This document shows, piece after piece, positions 10,140 to 21,739 of a stretch of 64,000 nucleotides of DNA (its first letter is position 1; each line of letters begins with the position of its first letter). A program made the position numbers and the translations under genes. The stretch comes from Hibiscus mutabilis. Lineage: Eukaryota; Streptophyta; Magnoliopsida; Malvales; Malvaceae. The notes under the pieces were generated by a model that was not told the origin of the DNA, made no database searches, and saw only the letters and a list, made by a program, of their open reading frames with translations. Location of the stretch: contig CM033741.1 of assembly GCA_019671005.1 (NCBI GenBank), positions 620,001-684,000 on the forward strand, written 5' to 3'.

Positions 10140-12216
10140 AATTGATACACAAGCAGTGTAAATTTTAATTTACACGTACCTTTTAATTTTAGGGGTTAAG
10201 ATTTTAGTTTAGGATTTAGGTTGTATGGTTTAAAACTTAAGGTTGATGTTTAGAACTTAGTGTATAGGAATTACGGTTTAGGCTTTAATTTTTAATGGGT
10301 AGGGTTAGGAATCTAGGATTTAAATTTTTATAATGTAAATACACAGTCTTGTATAAAATTAATTTTACACAGCTTATGTATTAAAATTTTACCCTTATAA
10401 TATATATACTATATTTTATTTATTGATTAATTATTTTTTATCAGATATTAAATTGACTTGTTAGGAAGAAGATCATTTCATCCTAATTTATTTTGTCAAC
10501 TATATTTGATTTATTATAGTATATATAATATTTGACTTATCAGTTAGTTAATTTAAACATTTAATCTTACTCAAAATTTACATCTTATTTAATTAGACCA
10601 ACTAATTATTGACAAATAATTAATATATATTATTTAAATAAAAATTATTATTATTATTAGCATCGTTTCAAATTTTCATATAATATATTATTTGTAGGTA
10701 AAAATATAGTTTGTAAATAAAACAAGGGAAATATTTTGATACACATGCTTGTATAAAGTTTATGTAAACTAAAGTTTACACAAGTCTTTCAATCTTAGGG
10801 TTTAGAGATTTAGTTTGTAATTTAGGGTTTAAGGGTTTATGTTGTAGGGTGTAGAATTTAAGGTTTATAGTTAGAAATTAGAGTTTAGGATTTAGGGTTT
10901 AAGGTTTAGATTTTAGGGTGTTATGGTTAGAGAATAGATTTTAGATTTTATAGCTTAAATATGAAGGAGTATGTAAGTTTATTTTACATAACTTGTGTAT
11001 CAAAATATAACCAATGAAACAATTAAAAGTTTCTACTTAATATTGGATCACGAAATGAATAAATTTTATACACATATTTTAGTATTCAATTTTGTGGAAT
11101 AATTTTTAAAGATATATTACATTTTTATAATAAATGAAAATGTAAAAAACATATGTTATTGTAGATTGTTATCTTTTTCATTGTGGAGAGAACAACAATT
11201 TTAAAATTACCATTATTATTAGGGTTATATTTTGATATATAATTTGTGTAAAAAAATTACACAACCATCCTTAAAACCTAAAATCTTACTCTAACACCTT
11301 AAATTTTAAATTCTAAACTCTAATTTTTAAATCCTACACTCTAATTTTAAATCTTAAATCATACAATATAAATCTTTGACCCCTAAAATTAACAAACAAG
11401 TGTAAACTTTAATTTACACGGACTATATATGAATTTTTTCTCTTATTATTGTTTTTTATCGTTATTATTATCATGTTGATCGTTCTTCAGTATCTTATAC
11501 CGTATTCATCCTTTCAAATATAAAATTTTGTTTAAAAAATAGATAGTATATAAATTTGTATCATATTTTAAATATATATAATTTTTAAAATTTTGTATAT
11601 TTTAATTCTTGACTGTACCGATCCAATTTTATTCTTACTCTCTAGACATATTTTTAAAAATAGTTAGTATTAATGAGGACATATCGGAGATGGTAAGCAA
11701 AAGGAATAAAAATGTTCGATTTTTTTCGGTGTATTTATTTATATTTTCACATCAAAAAATCAGATTTGAAATTTGATTTTGAAATTATGGTTTAGAAAAT
11801 TAAAAATATAATGTATTTTCAGGATTCACAATTTATAATTTAGGATTTAAAATTTAAGATTAAAATTTAAAATTTAATTATTTTAGTAGTGGGCATAAAA
11901 AGACTCTGAAAAGAAACGGAGAACTTTTGTTCAAGCAAAAAATAAATTACGTAACATAATAATAAATAGGTAAAATTTTAATACACAAGCTGTGTAAAAT
12001 TAATTTTACGCAAGCATACATATTTACACTATATAACTTAAATACTAAATTTCTAACCTTAACCCTTAAAAACTAAATCTTAAACCTTAAATCCTATGTC
12101 ATAAATTCTAAAAATTAACATTAAAAATTAAATTCTACAACTTAAATTTTAAAGTCTAAATCTTAAAATTAAAAGACACGTTTAAATTAACGTTTATACT
12201 ACGTCTATTAAAATTT
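10140..12216. repeat. Cluster of four MITEs with telomere-like cores
   Basis: Four related units sit at about 10140-10388, 10731-11010, 11226-11445 and 11974-12216. Each has ends of the type TTTTGATACACAAGCTTGTGTAAA and an inverted counterpart (ACTTGTGTATCAAAATA at 10991-11007 is the clearest). Each has a core made of degenerate TTTAGGGTTTAG / CTAAACCCTAAA strings. A fifth copy is at 25150-25385. None encodes a protein. Between the copies the DNA is AT-rich and I see no gene from 9960 to 12600. Confidence 0.6.
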
Positions 12217-12622
12217 TTTCCATAGTAAAATGTAAAAGACAAAACAAATAAATTACATTCTTAATGAATCTTTGGCTGTAAATTAAACTACAGACAGCTT
12301 AACAAAAAAAAAAAGGCAGTTCGGTTTCTTTCTGCATCTTTTGTTCGATAATTGTGAGAAAGTATAATTCAAGTCCGAGAACCAAACAAATATGCCTAAT
12401 TGTCTTTGTTTTTATCCCCCTCTTTACCCTTTATACTGATTTTCGTACTTCCCTTTGTCTTTTTCTTTTACACTACCAATGATGACAATACTTATAATCA
12501 AAACTAAGCTAAACGCAAACAAAACAAAAAAAACATGTTCGATAAAACAATAGAATACAAAGGGATAAGATTTCAAAATTTTCAAATATACTTATTCCTT
12601 TGTGTTATAAAACAATGGATTG

Positions 12623-14306
12623 TTATGAACCGGTGGATGAAGGATCATGACCGGGATGAGACCATGGTGGCACTGGAGAATCTGACCCACTTGCCTGCGT
12701 TTGATTGGACGGCTGCCTGAAAATGCCCACTTGTTGATGCTCGGCGAAAAGCAGAGGAAAATAAGCAGAGGAAGAAGATGAAGAACAGGAAGAAGCTACA
12801 AATGAAGGGAAAGGTGATAAAGAAGAAGATAACAATGGCTGCTGAATATTAGGTAATTGAGAGGATTGGATCATCTGTTCCGTCAAGCTCGTATCCTGTT
12901 GTCCATGGACACTGGCAGAACTCTGCAGCAGCTGAGAGTACTGCCAGTAATCCCTCAGCATATCAGCAGTGGAGCTCTGAAGAGCTTGGGGTTGGTAAAA
13001 CGACGGCAATGGCATTGGATTAGAAGATTGGAAATGGGTTGGAAGAGAAGTAGAAACTGGTGTTTGGGTAGCGGGGAAGTTCTGCATTGGTTGAGGAACA
13101 TCCCTCACAAGCTCCGGGAAATTTAATTTGGCCTTGTTTCCCCTGAATCTCAAAGCGGCTTCGTCGTAGGCTCTTGCGGCGGCTTCTGCGGTGTCAAAGG
13201 TGCCGAGCCAGACTCTTGCTGCTTTGTGAGGATCGCGTATTTCTGCGGCCCATTTCCCCCATGGCCTTTGCCTTACGCCTCTATATTTTCTTCTTCGCTC
13301 GCCGCTTTCTTCATAGGATGCCGCTGCTCCTCCTGTTGTTTCTGCTGCCGATGCAACAATGCTCGTAGTTTCTTCAGCAACTGCTTTTTTTTAGAAAAAA
13401 AAAAGAAGATATAAATTATTGAGAGAAAGAAAGGTAATCACGTGAAATCTTTTCTCCAAAGTGAAATATTGCATGAAATCTTAAATTCTTAATCGAAGGT
13501 GGTAATGCAAGCTGAAAGTTGCACCTTTGAGTTTTATATAAGCTTCTTTCAAGCTGACTAATGGAAACTAAAAAAACATGCAATATTACTTATTATTATG
13601 ATTATGATTAAAAACAGTAATTCATATTTTATCAATATAAATATGTTTTTTATTAAAATATTGATAATATGAAAACAAGAAGTCTTTTGTAGATTAAATA
13701 AAGAAAACAGGAGCATAATTCCCCAGAATTTCATTCAAAGAAGATAGAGATAAAGATACTTTCAAAAAAGAGAGAGAAGATAAAGATGAAAAAAAGAAGA
13801 GTTGACGAGAAAATAGAATTATAATGGAAACTAAATACAGATGATGAATCACCTCTAAAATCGACAAAAGTTCTTTGAACCCCTCTCGGTGAAGAGTCAA
13901 TGAAATGAACACTAGCCTCATCTTCACGCCCTCGTTTTTGACCAACCCATATACCATAACTCGAACCAGAACCGGAAGGTGAAGAATCAGCCGGTGAGCT
14001 GCTGTGTGCAAAACCAGACGAGACCTTGCCTGCTATGTTAGCACCGTAACACCAATCAGCAGCTGCCCTTTGTCCCGACCCAACAGGTACCATTGCAGAC
14101 ATCTCGGTTGATGATTGACCCTGTTGTCCAAAAATCATTTCAGCTCGGTTCCTATGTTGCATCATCGGACGGTGCAGTTCTTGGATTTGAGACAACTGGG
14201 AATATTCTTGTTGTTCATCTTCGGCACCGCCACCATCTCCAGCAGGAGGAAACCTGGCGTACTCACTTGAACCTCTCTGATGCGCCACCTTGTTGAGTAA
14301 GCACGT
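12623..14306 (-). CDS. ERF/AP2 transcription factor (ABR1/ERF110-like)
   Basis: This is a nuclear transcription factor of the AP2/ERF family that binds GCC-box type DNA. There are two exons. Exon 1 is 14306-13853 (donor GTGATT) and exon 2 is 13380-12623 (acceptor AAAGCAG, stop TAA). The junction is phase 1, and the total of 1212 bases gives 403 residues. The AP2 domain lies wholly in exon 2 and is intact: YRGVRQRPWGKWAAEIRD, then KAARVWLGTFDTAEAAA, then AYDEAALRFRGNKAKLNFPE. The GVRQRP and WLG strands carry the DNA-contacting residues. The Arg-rich GERRRK before the domain and Ser/Gln-rich flanks fit group X (ABR1, ERF110). Exon 1 carries an SGQKR patch typical of these proteins. The oddity is that the family start (MCLL/MCVL...) is here ACG TGC TTA CTC, and no in-frame ATG lies upstream within the leader; the next in-frame Met is about 40 codons further on. 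Translation would need a non-AUG start or that internal Met. A TATA box (14390-14402) lies about 90 bases upstream. Confidence 0.85.
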
Positions 14307-14387
14307 GAAAACCAGTTTTGAATCTTTGGACTTTTCCCTTGGGGGGGATAGAAGTTGAAGGAGAACCTTTGTTTTGAAATGAAGGGA

Positions 14388-14402
14388 GGTGGTATTTATA
14401 TA
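14388..14402 (-). promoter_or_regulatory. TATA box of the ERF gene
   Basis: On the minus strand the string CATATATAAATACC stands about 85-100 bases before the ERF start position, with GC-poor DNA around it. The spacing suits a leader of about 60 bases. The CACGTG palindrome overlapping the start codon position could also be a G-box. Confidence 0.5.
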
Positions 14403-14459
14403 TGGATTTGAGTTTGATCATGCGCCGCCACTCCTCAAATTTACCATTGTACATACGTG

Positions 14460-15184
14460 TTACACGACACGTGTGGGATGAATGTTTGATATAGATAGAG
14501 GTTAGATATAAATATTTTAGAATAACGCTTTCATATTGTTTTTAAGTTAATATTCAATGTATTATCATTGTAATTTTTTATATAAACATATCTATTTAAA
14601 TTATATAATATTTATATTTAAATTTAACAAGTGTTATCTGTATAGAAGTGAATAATATTTTTATAAATAAAAAGCGGATAATATTTATTTTAAAAGGCTT
14701 GTGATCAAATGTTCTGTCTGCAAGATGTGTGCATTATCAATGAATTAAGAATATATATGAATAAATACTACATTCTACTCACCTTTAGACTATTAAAAAG
14801 TAATATCTAAACTCATAATTCTAATTCCAAAATTTTAACTCCTAAACTTTAAACTTTAATAACTATCTTTAATTCATAAATTCGAAAATCAATAACTTAA
14901 ACCCTAAATCTTAAACCCTTAAATTAAATCTTTAAACTCTAAATCTAACTTTTTTTAAGCACACTTTTTTATTACCGGCACATTAAATATTTTCTCTTAT
15001 ATTTAGAGAGACATTTTCATATTATAAGATTTTCTATTTCATCGAGTTGTATTAATCTTTATTACCGATAAATTAAATCAGTTTTACTAATTCAATTAAA
15101 CAAATCTAATGAAAATATAATTTTCAAGATAATTATTAACTAGAATTTTATATAAATCTTTTCATTTTAAGCAAAAACTACCAT
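14460..15184. other. Intergenic, no gene seen
   Basis: AT-rich DNA upstream of the ERF gene. A stretch near 14770-14960 holds degenerate CTAAACCCTAAA strings like those in the MITE cluster, so it is probably another decayed copy. No ORF or splice-bounded exon was recognised. Confidence 0.5.
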
Positions 15185-15861
15185 CATGGCCGTTCTTGAG
15201 ATTTTAGTGGCCCTAGGCCGAACTTAAAAATTGAGCCCCAAATTAAGGATTTAAATTGTGATTGTGATCGTATATTCGGTCATGTTGCGTTTATCACGGT
15301 TGCAGACATAACAAATGTTATTTCTATCATGCGGGTATCGTAATTGTGAAAAATTTTAATAACATATACTATTGTAGACATAATGGTTGCATGGATGTGG
15401 TTTTGGATGGTGTCTCTATCGGTATATAACGATCTTTGTTGCGGTTATACACCCCTATTTAAATACATGTATATAATATCAAATATTGAAGAAAAAAAAT
15501 TAAGAATGTGTCTATAATAACAAGTATTGAAAAAAAATTAATAGTATGCTCATAATAATAAATAGTGGAAAAATAGGTCATCTAATAACAAATATTAAAA
15601 AATTTAATTTAAGATTTGTTATTACGAACATACTCTCACGATATTCCCTCAATATTTATTAACCTAAGCATACTCTTACGATTTAATTTTTCTTAATACT
15701 TGTTATTGAGGCCCTCAAAACTTATCCAACTATATATATATTCATCACTGTTTTTTTTCATCCACCCATAAAAACTAAAAAATTATACTTTTAATTTTTT
15801 TGGGTGGGGCTGGTGGGGCCCTAGGCGGGTGCCCCTGTTGCCGTGGCCTAGGGACGGTCCT
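15185..15861. mobile_element. hAT-like non-autonomous element
   Basis: The ends CATGGCCGTTCTTGAG and, inverted, AGGACCGTCCCTAG resemble the CAGGGCCGTCCCTAG termini of plant hAT elements. Flanks ACTACCAT (15177-15184) and GCTACCAT (15862-15869) form an 8-base target duplication with one mismatch, the size expected for hAT. GGCCCTAGGC blocks near both ends extend the inverted repeats. There is no transposase. Confidence 0.65.
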
Positions 15862-17188
15862 GCTACCATATTGATAAAAAGTAGTAGTACAAATGAGTTA
15901 ACCTATTGGAAACTTTGAGTAGATTTTTCATTGAAATTATTTGATAAAATCAACATAAATGATTTTATTTCATGAATAATTTACATACATGTGTCTAAAC
16001 ACGAATCCACATTCATATTGAGAGGGGCTCTTTTCCCTCCCCGTTCATAATTTTTTTACCTTTAATTTTTATATATTTTTAAAATTAACTATAAATTTAA
16101 TTTTTTAATATTTATATTTTTTTTCACCTCAAATTCTGTAACTATTTCAAAGTCTATCATGATCCTTTCTAGATAAAAGTTAACTATTTATTTGTTTATT
16201 TTGGCAACATTTTTATAATGTTTTTTTTTAAGATGTGATAGAAAAAAAGGGGTAGATACCGACGAAATGGATGTTCACACCATGCAATTTGACTGGTTTG
16301 ATCTAGTGGCTTATAAAGAACCAACGGCAAAGATTTGATTGAGGAGAGAGAAAAAATAGATATAAAGGATAAAACAATACATGTTTGACTTGAGTTTGAA
16401 CATACCGACAAAACAAATGTAAAATTTATGTGCGGAACTAGCAACTTGGGCAAATGGATTAATTAATGATTAGTCCGTAATTACACAAATCCTACTCCTA
16501 ATCGATGTGAGGTTTGAACAGGGTTTAAGTTAATTAACATGTTTGCTTTTGCTTTTCTTTCTTTTGATTTTTAATGCTTCTGGCTAATTTTATGATTCGA
16601 TTAAAGAAGGGAAGAGCAAACACAATTTGACATAGGTTTACAATAAAAAAATAATTCGTATATTAGTTTTTTTTTAAATTCAAAGTAGCACATGAATCCA
16701 TTATTCTCATTTTCAGTACTTTGAATATCTGCATTTGGAAACTTGTTTTAATATATATCATTTATTCGTATATCATAAAAAAGGGTATGATTCATTTGTA
16801 CAAAGTAAATATTAAAAGTATTATATTAATTACAGATCACTGCGTAAGTGTAAATTTATAATTGAGATAATTTATTTTTTTTCACTTCATTTTTAAATTT
16901 TAATTCATTCATCAATTTACGTTAATAATTTAAAATTAATATATAATTATAAATTTATACTGTGTAATTGGATCATATTTGTATCATAAATTTAGTGTAC
17001 TTTTAGATATAACTATTAAGGCCGTTATATAAATAATAATAAAGAATTGCATAAATACAGAATTTAATGAAATGCATGTTATTAAATATATTATCATTAA
17101 TATATGTTCACCTAATTTTAAGTGAATAATTTATATTATAAAAAATTGATATATTTATATATTATTATTGTGTTTGCAATATTTTTAA

Positions 17189-18587
17189 GGGTAAAGTACA
17201 TCAATGGTCACCGAATTTTTAGGAAGCTTTTATTTTGGTCATCGAATTTTTAAAATTTTCATTGGGGTCACCCAACTTTTATTTCACTTTCATTTTGGTC
17301 CCTCTCGTTACCCTCCGTTAGAAATGTTGACATGGCCCGTTAGTTTTTCTTTTCCTCAAGGGTAAACTACATAAATGGTCACCGAACTTTTAAGGCGCTT
17401 TTATTTTGGTCACCGAAATTTTAAAACTTTTATTGGGGTCACCCAACTTTTGTTTTGCTTTAAGAAAAAACTCTTTCAATGTATAAAAAAACAAAATTAA
17501 GAAGTAGATTTTACCTTATGATTATCGATGAACAATATTTCTTTTATAAAAAAACTCGTTGTGTAGATTGATGTATTTACCATCATAACATATTTTTTAT
17601 ATATCATGTTCTTGAATATTGTTTGTAATGTAAAGCCATTATTTTGATCTATATATCACATTGTATGCAACCTCATCTTCAAGCTGCTTTAAGGTTAATA
17701 AGTACAAGGAAGAAAAAAAATATTGAGGTTAATTATTGACCAAGAGTATAACATTTTAGTTTACTTCTGAAAGTTGCATCCAAAAGTTGTTCCACAAATT
17801 TTCCAGAATATGCAAGCAGATTTGATGCACCCTATGTTTAAGTTCAAACATTAATTTACTTTACCATTAGAGACGGAGCTAGGATCAAACATTAGGATGG
17901 GCAAGAGACTATTCAACCTTTAAATATAAAAATCAAGAGGGACAAAAATCTTATTTGATTAGTATTTAAACTAATAAGGACCTAAAATCTGGAAGGAAAA
18001 CCCATACATCCCTCCGTCCTTGTTTGTCATCATGATCGATGTTGTTTTGATAGATGCCTTTGCGTTTGGTTGCAGCTTGTTCTTAGTCGTTGATTTTTTT
18101 CTTTATTTTTCATCGCAACCTATATCTTTTCTCCATTCTTTTTTTTTTGAAAGTTCCATTATCTTTTTTAACCTTGATCGACATGTTTCAACATCTATGC
18201 TCGTCTATTTTTTCTATAAGCAAATACTAACAATGGATCCATGACGAATTAATTAAACAATGCAGCTAGATAAAGTTACAGAAAAGAGAATGGAGAAAGG
18301 ATGCAGTAAAAGGATGGAAGGAGGGGAGTGGGAAATGTGTGACCCCAATGAAAGTTTTAAAAGTTCGATGACCAAAATAAAAATACGCTAAAAGTTCGAT
18401 GACCATTTATGTAGTTTACCCTTGAAGAAAAGAAAAACTAAGCAAGTAAGCATTTTCTAACTGGGTAATGGGTGAGACCAAAATGAAAGCGAAATAAAAG
18501 TTGGATGGCCTCAATAAAAATTTTAAAAGTTCAGTGACCAAGTTGAAAGTGCCTTAAAAGTTCGGTGACCATTAGTGTACTTTACCC
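17189..18587. mobile_element. Mutator-like TIR element, perfect 9-bp target duplication
   Basis: The ends are GGGTAAAGTACATCAATGG and, inverted, GGGTAAAGTACACTAATGG. The 9-base flank TATTTTTAA is identical on both sides (17180-17188, 18588-18596). The TIRs are long and contain a second internal copy of the terminus (GGGTAAACTACATAAATGGT near 17360 and, inverted, near 18422). Each TIR is thus a tandem pair of modules sharing TTTTATTTTGGTCACCGAA. Two stretches inside, near 17670-17700 and 17770-17830 on the minus strand, look exon-like (QLEDEVAYNVIY and LLAYSGKFVEQLLDATF), but I could not name the source. There is no transposase. Confidence 0.8.
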
Positions 18588-21102
18588 TATTTTTAATTAT
18601 ATTATGTTTCATGTCCAGTTTAGTTGTTTTTAACTAACTATTAAATTTAATGTGCTTCATTCTAAAAGAGAGTGTTGATTTTATGACCTCAGCCAATGTT
18701 CAGAACATAAACTACTTTTTTATGTTACAATTCAACGATGGATTAATTGAATTGCAAACTACATAATATTATAATATATATTCTTTGTTTAATGTTCAAA
18801 AGTTAATGAGTATGTTTAAATTAAAAATTGGACATAGGTGTATTTTAAACTAATAAAATACAAAATTTATCGTAATATTAAGTGTGGGGAGAAATATATA
18901 GTTGATATTTTTATAGGTGTTTTTTGAAAGAAAAATATCTGTTGAGGAGTTGGGTGGAAATTGAGGGTTATGTGTCAGAGGTTAGATTTGTGGGGTCCCA
19001 TCTGTATGGTAAGGGATGAATTGAAGACAACGGATATTGGTTAACGTCACGACTCACCATCAGTGGGTCAACTTTTTATAACCATTTACACATGGGAGTT
19101 GAAGTTTATTACTAATTTTATATTATATTTAAAATTTTATTTTAGTTTTCATTATAAAAATATTTTAGTATTTAAAAAATTATTAAATAGAGATATTATA
19201 TTTTTATAATAAAATTCAAACCCATAGAAGATGAGACAGTATGAGAATCATTAGCCATAAAAACAATTAGTGAATTACATACTTAAAATTTTATTTTAAT
19301 CATTCTACCGTAAAGAGACATTTGTTATTGTATGTTTGAAAATGAATATTTTGGTATAAAATTTTAAAGTTGTAATTTATTTAAATATTTTGATTTAAAT
19401 ATCCTTTAAACCTTAGTCAATTTTAATTGAGCAAATAGATCTCTCTTGAACAAAATGAGTGATTTATTCAATATATATTTTAAAAAATGAATTAATAAGA
19501 ATGATTTATGATAATGTTGTCATTTTCCATCGATACATGATATGTTCTCAAATTTGATTGGATAATTTTTAAAATAAAAATATATAAATTTAGAATATTT
19601 TTTCATATTTTTATAATTTTTGTTTAAAAATAGTGTTTGTATCATCTTTTACAATTAAACATTTACTCTCATTCTAAATATAAAATTAGAAAAAAATCAA
19701 TATACATTTTTAATTAAATATTTTTTATGTTTTGGCTTGTAATTTATAATTATTGTAAATAAAGACAATGAAGTTTACGGTTAGAATATGGATCAATTTT
19801 GCATTTATCTTTCATAAATATTTTAAAAAGTATGAATTCAACGAGTGATCCCAGTGGAAAAGAGGATGATGTTCATCTTAAGAGATCCGAGTTCAATTCA
19901 CTTTGTCTGCAAGGTGTGTGCACTGTCAAATGGTTAAGTATTTATATCAATAGTTACTACCTTGTAGTCATATTTAGAGTATTCAAAATTTAAAAAAAAT
20001 CATGTAAAAAATAACACAAATATTATGAGAGAGATTAATTTGCTCGAGTTCAAAATTAAAAGCGATCTGAAGTGTGTTTAAACCAAAATATTTAAATCAA
20101 CTAATATTAATTTTAGCGTTTTGGACCAAAATAATAACTTTCAAACGTACAAAACTAAAAATACTAATTTTTTATAGTGGATAGACTAAAATTAACTAAT
20201 TTTGATAGTGTTAATGTTTATAAAATAATATTTATTTATAAATATTCTTTAACATTTAACAATGCACATACATTATAGATAAAATGATTTGAAGTTTTGA
20301 ACTCAGATCTCCTAAGATAAATATCATTTTTTTTACTGAAGTCACTTGTTAAGTAGACTAAAATTAACTTTTAAATATAATACATAAACTTTAAATAAAC
20401 TTTAACTCGCGTTGAACCTGTTAGGAAAATGAAAGCTTCATATATACTTGTGTTTTTTTTCTCTCTTCTTTTTACTATATTAACACGATAAAAATGAAAT
20501 CATCAAAGAAATTAGTACCATATAAAGGGGTCAAAAATTGTAAATCCTTTTAATGTTATTATACTATTTTTTAACTAATTGACGAGTTTACAAATTTAGG
20601 GGTAAAAAATATTTTTCAACAGATTAAAGGGGTCCAAAACTCACTTGCCTTTGTACAGGTAGGCCTAACGGCTTTGTTTTGGGTACGTGGCAATTTTAAT
20701 ATGTTTTTATGTATAATTTCCATTTTATTAGGATTTATAAATATTTTTAATAATATATATATATATATATATGTTTACATTGAATGAGTACATAGTATTA
20801 ATTTATATTTGAATGTAAAACATAAAATTAGAAAATTTAATGCTCAAAACTTTTAAACATCAAACAAGTAAATTATAAAAATTGATATATTGTAGACAGA
20901 AAATAAAAGTTTCACAAATATGATTTAATTCTCACCTTTGATTTATTCTGGAATACATATTAAATATATCCGTATGAAATATATGCTCTCGTGTTAGAAA
21001 TTCTCCGGAACTAATTGAACTTAATTTGCAAGTAAATAATAGATACTCTTTTGTTTGAATTTTAAAATGGAGAGGTGAGGTTAAGAGTTAAGAGTGTTAC
21101 TT
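18588..21102. other. Intergenic, no gene seen
   Basis: AT-rich DNA with a (TA)n run at about 20752-20772. Scattered short ORFs lack family similarity and codon bias. Nothing in this stretch can be supported as a gene. Confidence 0.5.
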
Positions 21103-21111
21103 TAATTTTTA

Positions 21112-21729
21112 GGGTAGAGTACACTAATGGTCACCAAAATTTTAGGGCGTGTTCATTTTAATCATAAAACTATTAAAATTTTTATTAGACTCATTTAACT
21201 TTTAATCCACTTTATTTTTGTCTCCTATTACTTTTCGTCAAAAAATACTAATGTGAGTGTTGATTTTTTTAATAAAATAATATATTTTGTGAGTTTTACT
21301 GCTGATTAAATTATATTAACTTTTTTTTCTTCTTCTCCAAACTTCAATAAAATAATATAATTTACTGTACCAGATTTTTAGGATCCAAATCTTCTTCTGT
21401 AGTAACTTCCTAGGAGCACCCGATTCTCTTGGGTCCTTAGATGGATCTATCATCGACAGCAACAAAATATTATTTTATTGAAGTTTGGAGAAGAAAAGGG
21501 AAGAAAAAGGTCAGGTAATTTAATCAGCAATGAGTTCTATAAAATATATTATTTTATTAAAAAAAAGAAGAAAATTACCGATCACATCAGTATTTTTAAA
21601 TTAAAAGTAACGAGAGGAATTAAAATAAAAATGAACTAAACGTTAAATGATTCTAATAAAAATTTTAAAAATTTAGTAACTTAAATAAATGCATCCTAAA
21701 AATTTGGTGATCAATGGTGTACTTTATCC
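21112..21729. mobile_element. Mutator-like MITE, 618 bp
   Basis: The ends GGGTAGAGTACACTAATGG and, inverted, GGATAAAGTACACCATTG begin long, mostly palindromic TIRs (AAACTTCAATAAAATAATAT near the centre on the left, its inverse on the right). The 9-base flank TAATTTTTA is identical on both sides (21103-21111, 21730-21738). The termini belong to the same family as the elements at 17189 and 30896. There is no coding content. Confidence 0.85.
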
Positions 21730-21739
21730 TAATTTTTAT

